Program-made: the position numbers and the translations under genes
The notes under the pieces: model-generated
What the model was told of the DNA's origin: nothing
The model's input: the letters and a program-made list of their open reading frames with translations, nothing else
Database searches by the model: none
Shown here: positions 22,905 to 33,100 of the stretch, in pieces
Numbering within the stretch: the first letter of the stretch is position 1
How the letters are laid out: each line of letters begins with the position of its first letter
Source: Bettongia penicillata ogilbyi
Taxonomy: Eukaryota; Chordata; Mammalia; Diprotodontia; Potoroidae
Reading direction: 5' to 3'
Length of the DNA: 64,000 nucleotides
Assembly (NCBI GenBank): GCA_023548195.1
Contig: JAJHZJ010000419.1
Span: 4,108,273 to 4,172,272, forward strand

Positions 22905-23045
22905 GAACACGTATGTGTGTATATATGCATATGTATGTGTGTATTTATGTATGTTTATGTGTATATATACATATACACATACACACATGCATACATATGT
23001 GAGTTTTTTTGTGCAAATGTGTATATACATACACACATGTATAAA
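22905..23045. repeat. (ATGT/ACAT)n degenerate microsatellite
   Basis: Imperfect alternating TATG/CATA repeats with an inversion of repeat sense near 22965-22995, able to form hairpins. Frames read through it on both strands are artefacts. Confidence 0.85.
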
Positions 23046-23049
23046 TTAT

Positions 23050-23538
23050 CTAGTGAACATATTCTGGCTCATAGCATTCTCTACATTCCCTAACTTCCTT
23101 AATATCTGGCAAGATGATCTTTAGTAACCTTCTCAGCTCTAACACTTTATGATTCAAATTCTACTTTCTTCACTGGCTTTATGTGAGAATAAGATAATGT
23201 CTGTAATCCTTGAAAACCAAAAAAAATGCTATGAAGCAACTTCCCCTTTCTCTTTCTGGTTGGGGACATTGATGTTGCATGTTGGCCTTTCCAAATATAA
23301 ATGTTTATTTTGAAATAAGATGGATTGAATGTAGGTTTTATAAGCTAGATAAAATAGATACAGAGTAGTGGGGGGTACTGGATGGGATAAGGATAAAATG
23401 AAAATAAAACTTTGGTGCAAAGGGAAACTTGGATGACAAATGATTCTGAAAGCAAATAGCAGAGTAATTGGAGAGCAGGAGGGAAAAGAGGAACAGCACA
23501 GGAAAGCTGGCCAGAGGCTTTTTGTCCAGAAAGCAGAA
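23050..23538. other. Unassigned sequence with one antisense frame
   Basis: A 121-codon minus-strand frame (23229-23594) crosses this stretch and enters the next repeat. Its protein is rich in Ser, Phe, Leu and Pro with no motif I know. I regard it as chance. Confidence 0.45.
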
Positions 23539-23539
23539 T

Positions 23540-23870
23540 CTGGGAGATTATAGAATTCTAGCACCTTAGAACTAAAAGGGATATGAGAAGTCACTCAAGT
23601 CAACTGATAAAACCGTAAATTACTTTGTCAGTGTCTCTTACAATGGACATCCAACCAACAATTGAAGACCTCAAATGAAGGAAATCTATTACTTTCTCAG
23701 GCAGCCTCATTTACCTTTTAGGAGTTCAAATTGTCAGAAACTTTCCTCTGATATCAAGCCAAAATATGACTCTCTACAATTTCTATACATTATCTCCCTC
23801 CTCTGGAGTGAAGCAAAAGCAGTCTAATATATGATCTTGATATCAGACCAGTATAATTAAGTGGGCTTGA
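23540..23870 (+). mobile_element. CR1/L3 LINE 3' fragment
   Basis: 'tagaattctagcaccttaga', 'aggcagcctcatttaccttt' and 'gatatcaagccaaaatatga' are successive landmarks of the CR1/L3-like end. Confidence 0.65.
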
Positions 23871-24079
23871 AGTACCTACAGATAAAGTAACTGTTAGATC
23901 CTGAAATTGTGGAACAGAATTAGGACCTGCACAAAATCAAACAAAACAATCTAGGATTTACCAAGAAAGCTAATAGAGAAGTAGTTATAAGTTAGACTGG
24001 AACTAAGAAGGAACAGAAGATTTAGTAATGAGTAATTGGAAGACCCAAGAATCAGGGCTAAATGAATGAATTAGCATGA

Positions 24080-24185
24080 TACAATACATCACACATTTAT
24101 TAAGTATCTGCTATATGCCAGGCACTGGGTTAAATGCTGAGGATGCAAATAAGAAAAAGAAGACAGTCTCTGACCTCACACAGGG
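24080..24185 (-). repeat. L2 3'-end fragment
   Basis: 'tctgctatatgccaggcact' followed by 'gggttaaatgctgaggatgc' is a clear reverse-complement L2 end. Confidence 0.75.
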
Positions 24186-24189
24186 GGGA

Positions 24190-24880
24190 TTGAGAGGAGT
24201 TTTTTGCTCTGCCTTTTAGCCCACCAACAAAGGGCACATGATGGTATTGATGAGGTGTGAGTATCAAAGCTAAAGTAATCTCTAGGATGCTGAGTTTCCT
24301 GGTTATGAGCATATCCTGAGGGTGAGAGATGGAGAGGGACATGTTGATAATGGTGATGGAGTTGAAACCAAGTAGTGCAGATGATGGCAAAAACTGGCCA
24401 TCCTGAGAGTGACTTTATGTAACAAAACCATTTACCCAAATGATGACTACCTTTATTCATTTTATAATTAAGATTTTCTTACATTAGAATAAAATAGTTT
24501 TGAATTGAATTGAAAACAACTTCAATAAGCTATGAGCTAACTGCTTGTGAGTTTTAATGATTTACTGCTGATGGAAATATAATGGAAAAAAGGAGCAAAG
24601 AGTTCTAAAGAAGGGTTTGGAATCGAATCAGAGGCTGAGTCAAGTTAACAATGGTAGAATACTGGGGAAATTTCTGTCTGAAAATCATCTTGGACTTGTT
24701 TTAGCAGATGCTATAAAAATCATGGTATTATTAAGTGTTAAATAAAACACAAATGTCAAAATTATAACAAAATGAAGGTGTATGCACATATGTGTAGGTT
24801 GTGGGATATTGACCTTCCAGATGTTCAAAGAGCAGCAAAAGCATTATAGCCAATTGATTCCATTTAATAAAGATTATTAA
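24190..24880. other. Unassigned sequence
   Basis: Two overlapping minus-strand frames of 86 and 94 codons (24130-24460) have no recognisable domain and overlap the L2 copy. No gene is supported. Confidence 0.45.
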
Positions 24881-24881
24881 A

Positions 24882-25100
24882 GTGATGTGGATCGGTGGAT
24901 AGAGAACTGGTCTCAGAACCAGCAAGATTTGCATTCAAAACCTTATCTCTGACTAGCTTAATGACTCTGGGCATGTCCCTGAACCTCCCCATGTCTTAAG
25001 CAACTCTCAAAGACTAAGTTGCAGAGAAGGTAATAAACTGCTACCTTGGGAGAAGAAACTCCTTGCCCAGCATTCAGATAAAATCGAGGTCCAGTAAAAA
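24882..25100 (+). mobile_element. tRNA-derived SINE
   Basis: The tRNA-like head 'ggatcggtggatagagaact', then 'gcattcaaaaccttatctc' and 'aatgactctgggcatgtccc', gives a near-complete SINE. Its 3' part ('caaagactaagttgcagaga') differs from the RTE-tailed SINE at 14693, so it is another subfamily. It ends in an (AAAC)n tail at 25097-25112. Confidence 0.75.
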
Positions 25101-25254
25101 ACAAACAAACAAAAAATTTACTGTATGCTTTCTCCTGCTTCTAAATGGAACTTCTTTTTTAAAAAATCATTTTTGTAATGGAAGAAAGTAATTTAAAATA
25201 ACAAAGAAATTACTGTGTATCAGACTCCTGACATAAGTTAGTTATTACAACTGA

Positions 25255-25318
25255 GATTCTAAATTTTGCCTCATCTCACATAACAGATACTTAATAAATG
25301 TTTGTTGACTGATCCATT
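25255..25318 (+). repeat. L2 3' terminus
   Basis: 'ttaataaatgtttgttgact' is the classic L2 end. Confidence 0.65.
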
Positions 25319-25319
25319 C

Positions 25320-25615
25320 CAGGCATCTGATGTTACTATAGTGTACAGGACACTGGGCCTGGAATCAGGAAGACTTTAGTTCAAATTCAGCTTCAGGCAC
25401 TTACTAGCTGATTGAACCTTGACAAGTCCCTTATACTCTGTTTATCTCAGTTCACTTAATTATGAAATGAGTAATAACAGCAGCTACCTTACAGGGTAGT
25501 AACAGCAGCTACCTTACAGGGTAGTTATGGGAGTCAAATAACATAATATTTGTAAAGCACTTAGCACAGTGACTGGCATATAGTACGTATTATATAAATT
25601 CTTATTTACATCCCT
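25320..25615 (+). mobile_element. SINE/MIR-like copy with internal 25-bp duplication
   Basis: The head 'gggcctggaatcaggaagac' and the later 'tttgtaaagcacttagcaca' cover the full SINE order. A 25-bp unit is repeated exactly at 25475-25499 and 25500-25524. Confidence 0.75.
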
Positions 25616-25619
25616 TCTC

Positions 25620-26240
25620 CCCAGTGGCTTTGTTTATGGAAATAAAGAGGGTTGAACAATGATGACAAACAGAATTACAATTATGGCATGGTTCCCCGGT
25701 GAGAGAAGTGATCAGTTTTCAATTATGTTAATAACCAATTATTAAATTAGGATTAAGATTTTTCCTTTCTATTTCCTCATTCAGGAACCAGTCCCTGTAG
25801 GCCATTTATACAGTCTGGGAGGGACAAGTCTGATTGATAAGATTGGTCTAATTCTTGGGATATGTGTTCCATCAGAGCACGTATGTGCTCTGATGGAGCA
25901 TTTTGAGGGAGACTCCACCCAACTAAGAGAACTTAATACAGTTTATAGTATAAACAGAATCTAATCTAGGTGAATTCCAACTCTAAAACATTAATCTCAT
26001 GCCCTCATACTCCTTCTTTGGAATCCAGGGAAATGCAGTAAATGAAGGAGAAAACCAACTGGAGTGGTCTGGGTAGAGATGGCTTCCTTTGTCCAAAATG
26101 CTGGAGGTGAATGAGTCTCATGATCAAGCCATATTGTCAATAGGAGGAGAGGAAGACTTTTAGCCCACTTCCTTATTGCTATGTCTACCGACTTTTTAAT
26201 TATTCAACAATTAGAGTTGATTTTCACCTGTCTCCCCTTT
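25620..26240. other. Unassigned sequence containing a perfect hairpin
   Basis: No gene or repeat is recognised apart from the inverted repeat at 25868-25897. Confidence 0.5.
25868..25897. repeat. Perfect 13-bp inverted repeat with 4-base loop
   Basis: The arms 'tccatcagagcac' and 'gtgctctgatgga' are exact reverse complements around 'gtat'. Mixed base composition makes this less trivial than AT-rich palindromes. It could be a microRNA-like short hairpin (but far too short for a pre-miRNA), a binding site or a local inverted duplication. Confidence 0.85.
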
Positions 26241-27099
26241 TCTTTATTTCTTTCTTTAAAGTTAATATATTCATTTTTAGTTATCAATATTCAGTTCCAC
26301 AAGATTTTCGGTTTTAAGTTTTCTCTGCCTCGCTCCATTCACCCTTTCTCCAGAAGGCATGCAATTTGACATAGTCTCTACATATAATTTTATAATAAAC
26401 ATGTTTTGACATTAGTCATGTTGTAAAGAAGAACCAGTGGGATGAACCAGAAGAAAGAAGAAACAAAACAAAGCAAAAAAAAGAGGGAGAGAACAAACAG
26501 TATAATGTGATCTGCATCCAGACTCCACAGTTCTTTCTCTAGATGTGGATAGCATTTTCCATCTTGAACCTTTTGGAGCTGTCTTAGAACCTTGCATTGC
26601 TGACCAGTCAGTCATCATACAATGTGGCTATAACTGTGTACAGTGTTTTCCTGATTCTGCTTAGCTCACTCAGCATCAGTCCACACAAGTCTAAGTTTTT
26701 CTGAGGTCTGTCTGCCCTTCATTTTTTATAGCACCATAGTATTAAATTACATTCATATTTCACAACTTGTTCAGCCATTCCCCAATTGATGGATGTCCCC
26801 TCAATTTCCAAATCTTTGCCAACACAAAAAGAGCTGCTATAAATATTTTTGTACATGAGTCCTTTTCCCATTTTTATCATCTCTTTGGGATATAGCCCTA
26901 GAAGTGGTGTTAATAGGTCCAAGGGTATGCACATTTTTATAGCCCTTTGGCCATAGTTCCAAATTGTTCTTCAGAATGGTTGGATCAGGGCTCAACTCCA
27001 CCACCAATGTATTAGTGTTCCAATTTTCCCACATCTTCTTCAACATTTGTAATTTTCCTGTTTTGTTACGTTAACCACTCTGATAGGTGTGATGTGATA

Positions 27100-28740
27100 C
27101 CTCAAAGTTGTTTTGATTTGCATTTCTCTAATCAGTAGTGATTTAGAGCCTGTTTTCATATAAATACAGAAAGCTTTAATTTCTTCATCTGAAAACTGCC
27201 TGTTCATATCCCCATTTATCAATTGGAGAATGGCTTGTATTCTTACAAATTTGATTGAATTATCTATATATTTTAGAAAAGAGATCATTATCAGAGACAC
27301 TGGTAGAAATTCTTTCCCATTTTTCTGCTTCTCTCCTAACCTTGGTGGCATTGGCTTAGTTTGTACAAAAATTTTTCAATTTAATATGCTTGAAATGGTC
27401 AATTTTGTCTTTCAAAATGTTCTTTATTGCTTGTTTGGTCATAAATTCTTCTGTTCTCCATAAAACGGAAATGAAAGTAGTCATTGTTCTACCAGTTTGC
27501 TTATAGTATCAGCTGCTGTAGCTAAATCGTGTACTCATTTTGACTTTATTTTGGTATATGGTGCAAGCTATTGGTCTACACGCAGTTTATGCCATATTGT
27601 TTTTCAGATTTCCTAGAAGTTTTTGTCAAATAGTGAGTTTTTATCCCAGAAATGGGTTTTAGGGTTTATCAGTTAGTAGATTATTATAGTCATTGAACTA
27701 TGTCTTGTATACCTAACTTATTCCACTGAACCACCACCCTATTTCTTAGTCAGTACCAAGTAGTTTTGATGATTGCTGCTTTATAAAACAATTTAAAATA
27801 CAGCATCTTTTCCTAGCATTTCTTTTCATTAATTCTCTTGATATTCTGGAACATTTGTTCTTCCACATGAATTTTGTTATTATTTTTTTTTTGTCTCTAT
27901 AAAATAATTTGTGGCAGTTTGATTGGCATGGCACTGAATAACTAAATGAATTTAGGAAAAATTGCCATTTTTATTTTATTATCTCAGTTTACCCATGAAC
28001 AACTGATTTTTTTCCTATTATTTAGATCTGATTTTGTGTGAAAAGTGTTTTATAATTTTGTTTGTATAGTTCCTGGGTTTGTTTTGGCAGGTAGACTCCC
28101 AAATATTTTACAATATCTACAGTAACTTTAAATGGAAATTCTCTTTCTATTTCTTGCTATTTGACTCTGTTAGTAATATATAGAAATGCAATGATTATTG
28201 TGGGTTTGTTTTATATCCTTCAACTTTGCTAAAGTTGTTTATTATTTCAAGTGTTTTTTTTACTTGATTCTATAGTATATCATAATGTCATCTGCTAGCA
28301 GTGATAGCTTTTTTATTCTTTGCCTATTCTAATTCCTTCAGTTTTTTTTCTTCCCTTATTGCTAAAGCTAACATGTCTAGTATCAATGAACAACTTTGTT
28401 TCACTCCCAATCTTAATGGAAGTGCTTCTAGTTTATCCCCACTGTATATAATACTGGCTGATGGTTTTAGGTAGATGTTATTTTTTTTTAAAGAAGATAC
28501 CATTAGTTCTATACTCTCTAGTGTTTTTAAATGGAATGGGTATCGTATCCTGTCAAAAACTTTTCCTGCATCTTTTGAGATGATCATATGGTTTCTGTTA
28601 ATTTTGTTGATATGATCAATTATTCTGATAGTTTTCCTAATACTGAAGCAGCTCTGCATTCTTGGTATAAATTCTACCTGATCAAAGGGTATTATTCTTG
28701 TGATGAGTTCCTGTAATCTGTTTGCTAATATTTTACTGCA
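27100..28740 (-). pseudogene. L1 ORF2: reverse transcriptase core and C-terminal part
   Basis: The minus-strand frame at 28324-28659 shows the L1 reverse transcriptase block with 'NHMIISKDAGKVFDRI' (consensus Asp-Ala-Glu-Lys-Ala-Phe) and 'LPLRLGVKQSCSL'. The catalytic FADD box region lies near 28280-28300, where a stop lies next to Ala-Asp-Asp. The C-terminal segment at 27746-27934 has 'IITKFMWKNK'. ORF2p cuts target DNA and copies element RNA; this one is disrupted by stops and by an inserted L1. Confidence 0.8.
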
Positions 28741-29013
28741 TCCACAGTAGTCAATGAATATGACAATCTAATGTTTGATAAACCCAGGGACCCCAGCTTC
28801 TGTATTAGAACTCAGTGTTTGACAAAAAATGCTGGGAAAACTGGATAATACTGCAGCAGAAACTGGCCTTAGACTAATGCCTGACACCATACACAAGAAT
28901 AATGTCCAAATGAATACATGATCTAGGTATAAAGACTGATACTATAAACAAATTAGGGGAGCAAGGAATAGTGTATTTGTCAGATTTATGGAGAATGGAG
29001 AAATTTATGACCA

Positions 29014-29080
<67 letters not shown>

Positions 29081-30267
29081 AGAGAGAGATCATTACAAAA
29101 TGCAAAATAGATAATTTTGATTATATTAACTTGAAAAGTTGCTGCACAAATCCAATGCAACCAAGATTAGGAGAGAAACAGAAAACTGGGAAAGAATTTT
29201 TGCAACCAGTGTCTTGTGATAAAGGCTTTGTTCCTAAAATCTATAGAGAACTGAGTGAAATGTGCAAGAATACAAGTCATTTCCCAATTGACAAATGGTC
29301 GAAGATATGAACAGGCAGTTTTCAGACAAAGAAATTAAAGTTATCTACAGTCATATGAAAAAATGTTCTAAATCACTATTGATTAGAGAGATGCAAATCA
29401 AAACAACTCCAAGGTACCATATCACACTTAACAGATTGGCTAACATGACAAAACAGGAAGATGATAAATGTTGAGGAAGATCTCAGAGAGTTGGAATTCA
29501 TTGTTGATGAAACACTAAGTAATACCATCATTCTGGAGAGCAATTTGAAACTATGCCCAGAGGGTTTGAAAAATCTGCATACCCTTTGACCCAGCAGTAT
29601 CGCTTCTAGTGCTGTATCCCAAAGAGATCATAAAAATGGGATAGGGTCCCATGTGTAAAAAAATATATATAGCAGTTCTCTTTGTGGTAGCCAAGAACTG
29701 GAAATCAAGGAAATGCCCATCAATTGGGGAATGACTGACCAAGTTTTGGTATATGAATGAAATGAAATACTATTGTGCTATAAGAAATGATGAACAGAAA
29801 GATTTCAGAGAGGCCTGGAAGGACTTATAGGAACTGATGCTGAATGAAAGGAGCAGAACCAGGAGAACTTTGTACACAGCAACAACCATAGCATATGAAG
29901 AATTTTTCTAGTAGACTTCGCCCTTGACAGCAATGCAAGGACCTAAAAAATTCCCAATGGACCCTTGAGGGAAAATGATTTCCCCATCCAGAGAAAGAAC
30001 TACGAAACTGGAATGCAGAATGAAGCAGAATATTTTCTCTTTTGTTATGTTTTGCTTTGTTTGGATTTTTCTCATGATTTTTCCCCTTCATTTTAATTCT
30101 TCTATGAACATGACTAATGTGAAAATGAATTTAATAAGAATGTATGTGTAGAAACCACGTAAGATTGCATGCCATCTCAGGGAGGGAAGGATGAGGGAGG
30201 GATAGAAAATCTAAGACTTATGAAAGTGACTGTAGAAAACTGAAAACAAATAAATTAATAAAAAAAA
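28741..30267 (+). mobile_element. 5'-truncated L1 3' fragment, nested in the L1 ORF2
   Basis: Plus-strand L1 starting inside ORF2 ('gtcaatgaatatgacaatct') and running through the 3' region to an A-rich end at about 30241-30267. It lies opposite to its host L1: minus-strand ORF2 stops at 28740 ('ttttactgca') and resumes at 30268 ('ttgcatctat'). Only a few bases could be a target duplication. It contains the GA microsatellite at 29019. Confidence 0.85.
29019..29078. repeat. (GA)n microsatellite
   Basis: A pure GA run of about 60 bases inside the ORF2 part of the inserted L1, followed by a short imperfect echo to 29090. It must have expanded after insertion, because L1 ORF2 does not contain it. 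Confidence 0.95.
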
Positions 30268-30269
30268 TT

Positions 30270-31310
30270 GCATCTATATTCATTAGGGAAATTGTTCTCT
30301 AATTTTCTTTGGTGCTTTTACTTTTCCCAGTTTAGGTATTGGCACAATATTGTATCAAAAAAACAATTTGATAGTACTCTGCCTATTTTCCCAAATAGCC
30401 TACATAGCATCGGAAATAATGGCTCGTTAAAAATTTGATAGAATTGGTTTGTAAATCCATCTGACCCTGGAGATTTTTCTAGTGCATGGCTTCTTCAATG
30501 TCTTTTTCTGAAATGGGGTTATTTCGTATATCACTTTCATTTCTGTAATCTGGGTATTCATATATTTGTAAATATGCATTCATTTCACCAGGATTGTAAA
30601 ATAATTGACACACAGTTGGGAAAAATAGTTGAAAAACAATAATTGTTGTTTTAATTTCCTCTTCATTGGGGTGTATTTGCTCTTTTCATTTTTGATAATT
30701 GTAATTTGGTTTTCTTCTTTCTTTATTTTTAAATCAAATTAATCAAAGATTTATCTCTTTTATTTAACTTTTTTTCATAAAACCAGCTCTTAGTTTTATT
30801 GATTAGTTCACTACTTTTCTTCATTTCACTTTTATTGAACTCTCCTTTGGTTTTCAGTATTTCTAATTTGGTATTTAATTGAGGATTTAAAATTTGTTCT
30901 TTTTTATTTGCGTGTCTCATTCATTGATCTCTTTATTTTATTCATGTAAGCATTTAGCGATGTAAAACTTCACCTAAAAAAATACTTTCACTGAATCCCA
31001 TAAGTTGTGATATGTTGTCTCATTATTGTCATTTTTTGCGTGATGTTATTGATTATTTCTGTGATTTGTTGGTTGATCCACTCATTCTTTAGGGTTAGAT
31101 TATTTAGTTTCTATTTACTTTTTAATCTATCTTTCCATCACCCTTTATTACATATAAATTTTATTGTATCATGACCTGAAAAGGATGCATTTAATATTTC
31201 TGCCTTTCTGCATTGAATTGTAAGTTTTTATGTTCTACTACATGGTCAGTTTCTGTGTAGGACCATGTGCTGCTGAGAAAATAAAGGTATATTACTTTCT
31301 ATCACTATTC
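30270..31310 (-). pseudogene. L1 ORF2: region between endonuclease and reverse transcriptase, with RT N-terminal part
   Basis: The minus-strand frame at 30729-30920 shows the conserved L1 segment 'INKTKSWFYEKKLNKRDK'. The part 30270-30560 corresponds to the start of the reverse transcriptase domain ('cgtaaatccatctgaccctgg'-type sequence near 30455). Stops interrupt the frame. Confidence 0.75.
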
Positions 31311-31364
31311 AGTTTTCTCCAGAAATCTACCACATCTCAATTTACTAAAATTTTATTCACCTTC

Positions 31365-31840
31365 TTAACTTCTTTCTTGGTTAATTTTGTTGTTAGACTT
31401 ATCTGCTTCAGAGAGGTGGGGGTTGAGGTCCCCCACTGGAATAGTTTTGTTCTCTATTTCTTCCTGTAATTCCTTTACCTTCTCCTCTAAGAATTTGGAT
31501 CCTGTATCAATTGGTGCATATATGTTTAGTAATGATATTATTTCTTTGTCTATTATGCATTTTAGCAGGGCATAGTTTCCTTCCTTATCTCTTTTAATTA
31601 GATCTATTTTTGCTTTTGCTTTGTCTGAGATCAGGATTGCCACTCTTGCTTTTTTACATCAGCTGAAGCACAATATATTCTACTCCAACCTTTTACCTTT
31701 ACACTGTGTGTATGCCCTGTTTCAGATGTCTTTTGTATAGAGAAAATATTGTAGGATTTTGATTTTTAATCCATTGTGCTATTCACTTCCATTTTATGGG
31801 AGAGTTCATCCCTTGGACATTCACAGTTATGATTACTATC
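31365..31840 (-). pseudogene. L1 ORF2: endonuclease domain
   Basis: Minus-strand frame 31365-31643 has 'VAILISDKAKAKIDL'-type and 'ISLLNIYAP' motifs of the apurinic-like L1 endonuclease, and 'VGDLNPHLSEADKS' where functional copies have Gly-Asp-Phe-Asn. The upstream part (31650-31840) still aligns by eye but contains a stop. The domain nicks target DNA at T-rich sites in active L1s. Confidence 0.8.
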
Positions 31841-31844
31841 TGTG

Positions 31845-32505
31845 TCTTTCTCTCCATTCTATCCCTCTGCCTGTTTATGTTTTGCTTTTGACTACCACCT
31901 CCCTCAATCTGCCCTGCCTTCTATCATTCCCCTTCCCTTTTCTTTCCCTTTTCCCTTACTACTTCTTCCCTTCCTTCTATCCATTCCTTATTTTTCTTTT
32001 CCCTTTCCTTTCCAACTCTCTATAGGGCAAATTAAATTTCTGTACCTGAGTCGGTTATTCCCTCCTTGAACAAAATCCAATGAGAGGAAAGTTCAAACAA
32101 TGCTCTTTTCCCTCCTTTCTTTCCCTCTCCTGTAATATGTCTTTTTTGCCTCTTCATGTGATATAGTTTACCCTTTTCTGTCTCTTCCTTTCCTCTTTTC
32201 CCATTACAATCATTTTTTACCACTTAATCATATTTTTAATCATCACATCAATGTCAATTTAACCCTCCTGTCTTTGTATTTCCCTTCTAGATGTCATAAT
32301 AAGGATGCAGTTTTCAAGAGTTATAAACATCATCTTCCCTTGTAGGGATGTAAACAGTTTGGGTAACATTTGTTTTCCTTTTCTGTTTCCCTTTTTATGC
32401 ATCTCTTCAATCTTGTACTTGAAGATCATATTTTCTGCTGAGTTCTAGCATTTTCATCAGCAGTGATTTAAGGTCTGCTATTTCATTGATTGTCCATCTC
32501 CCTCC
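31845..32505 (-). mobile_element. L1 spacer between ORF1 and ORF2
   Basis: Pyrimidine-rich on the plus strand (CCCTT/TTCCC-rich, 31920-32020), hence purine-rich in the L1 sense strand. The leucine/phenylalanine/proline-rich plus-strand frames here are antisense artefacts. The composition resembles the HAL1 3' region, consistent with HAL1 having kept sequence that follows ORF1. Confidence 0.6.
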
Positions 32506-32509
32506 CTGA

Positions 32510-33100
32510 AAGATTATCTCAGTTTTGCTGTGAAGTTGATCCTTGGTTGTAATCCAAGGTTCTTTGCCTCATGGAATAGCATATTCCAAGCCCTCTGATG
32601 CTTTAATGTGGAAGCTGCAAGGTCCTGCATAATCCTTAATGTGGTTCCATGAAATTTTAATTGTTTCTTTCTGGCCGATTGCAGTATTCTCTCCTTGATC
32701 TCATAATTCCTTGATATTTTCAATTTGGGATCTGTTTCAAGGGTGATTGCTAGATTTTTTGTATAGCTATTTTACCCTCTGGTTCTAGGGCCTCAAGGTA
32801 GTTTTCCTTGATAATTTCTTGAGAGATGCTGCTAGGTTCTTTCTTTATTTGATTATGACTTTCAGATAGGTCGATAATTCCTAAATTATTTCTCTTGGAT
32901 CTATTTTCCAGATAAATTGTTTTGCCAATGAGATATTTCACATTTTTTCTTTACAAATCATTTTGATTGTTTCATTGATTCTTGATGTCTCATGGATTCA
33001 TTAGCTTCTGCTAGCCCAATTCCAAAATTCTAATTTTTAACAAATTGATTTCTTGAATTAGCATTTTTACTTCCTTTTCTCTTTGGCCAATTCTATTTTT
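32510..33100 (-). pseudogene. L1 ORF1, C-terminal two thirds
   Basis: Minus-strand frames at 32750-32941 and 32514-32723. The latter has the C-terminal-domain signature 'DLAASTLKHQRAWN' and 'PRINFTAKL'. The frame is broken between the two and cut at 33100 by the HAL1 insertion; the N-terminal part continues at 35823-36010. Confidence 0.8.
33088..33100. repeat. Target duplication of nested HAL1, left copy
   Basis: 'caattctattttt' here and 'caattctactttt' at 35823-35835 differ at one base. They lie exactly where L1 ORF1 is interrupted and resumed. Confidence 0.8.

Noticed and set aside
22803..23124. Overlapping frames on both strands resembling a secreted or membrane peptide
   Set aside because: Produced by the degenerate ATGT/ACAT microsatellite; no conserved motif.
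23229..23594. 121-codon minus-strand frame as a gene
   Set aside because: Biased composition, no motif, and it runs into a CR1/L3 fragment.
28741..30267. Plus-strand L1 fragment considered as part of the same L1 by inversion
   Set aside because: It carries its own 3' region and A-rich tail and the host ORF2 continues on both sides, so it is a separate insertion.
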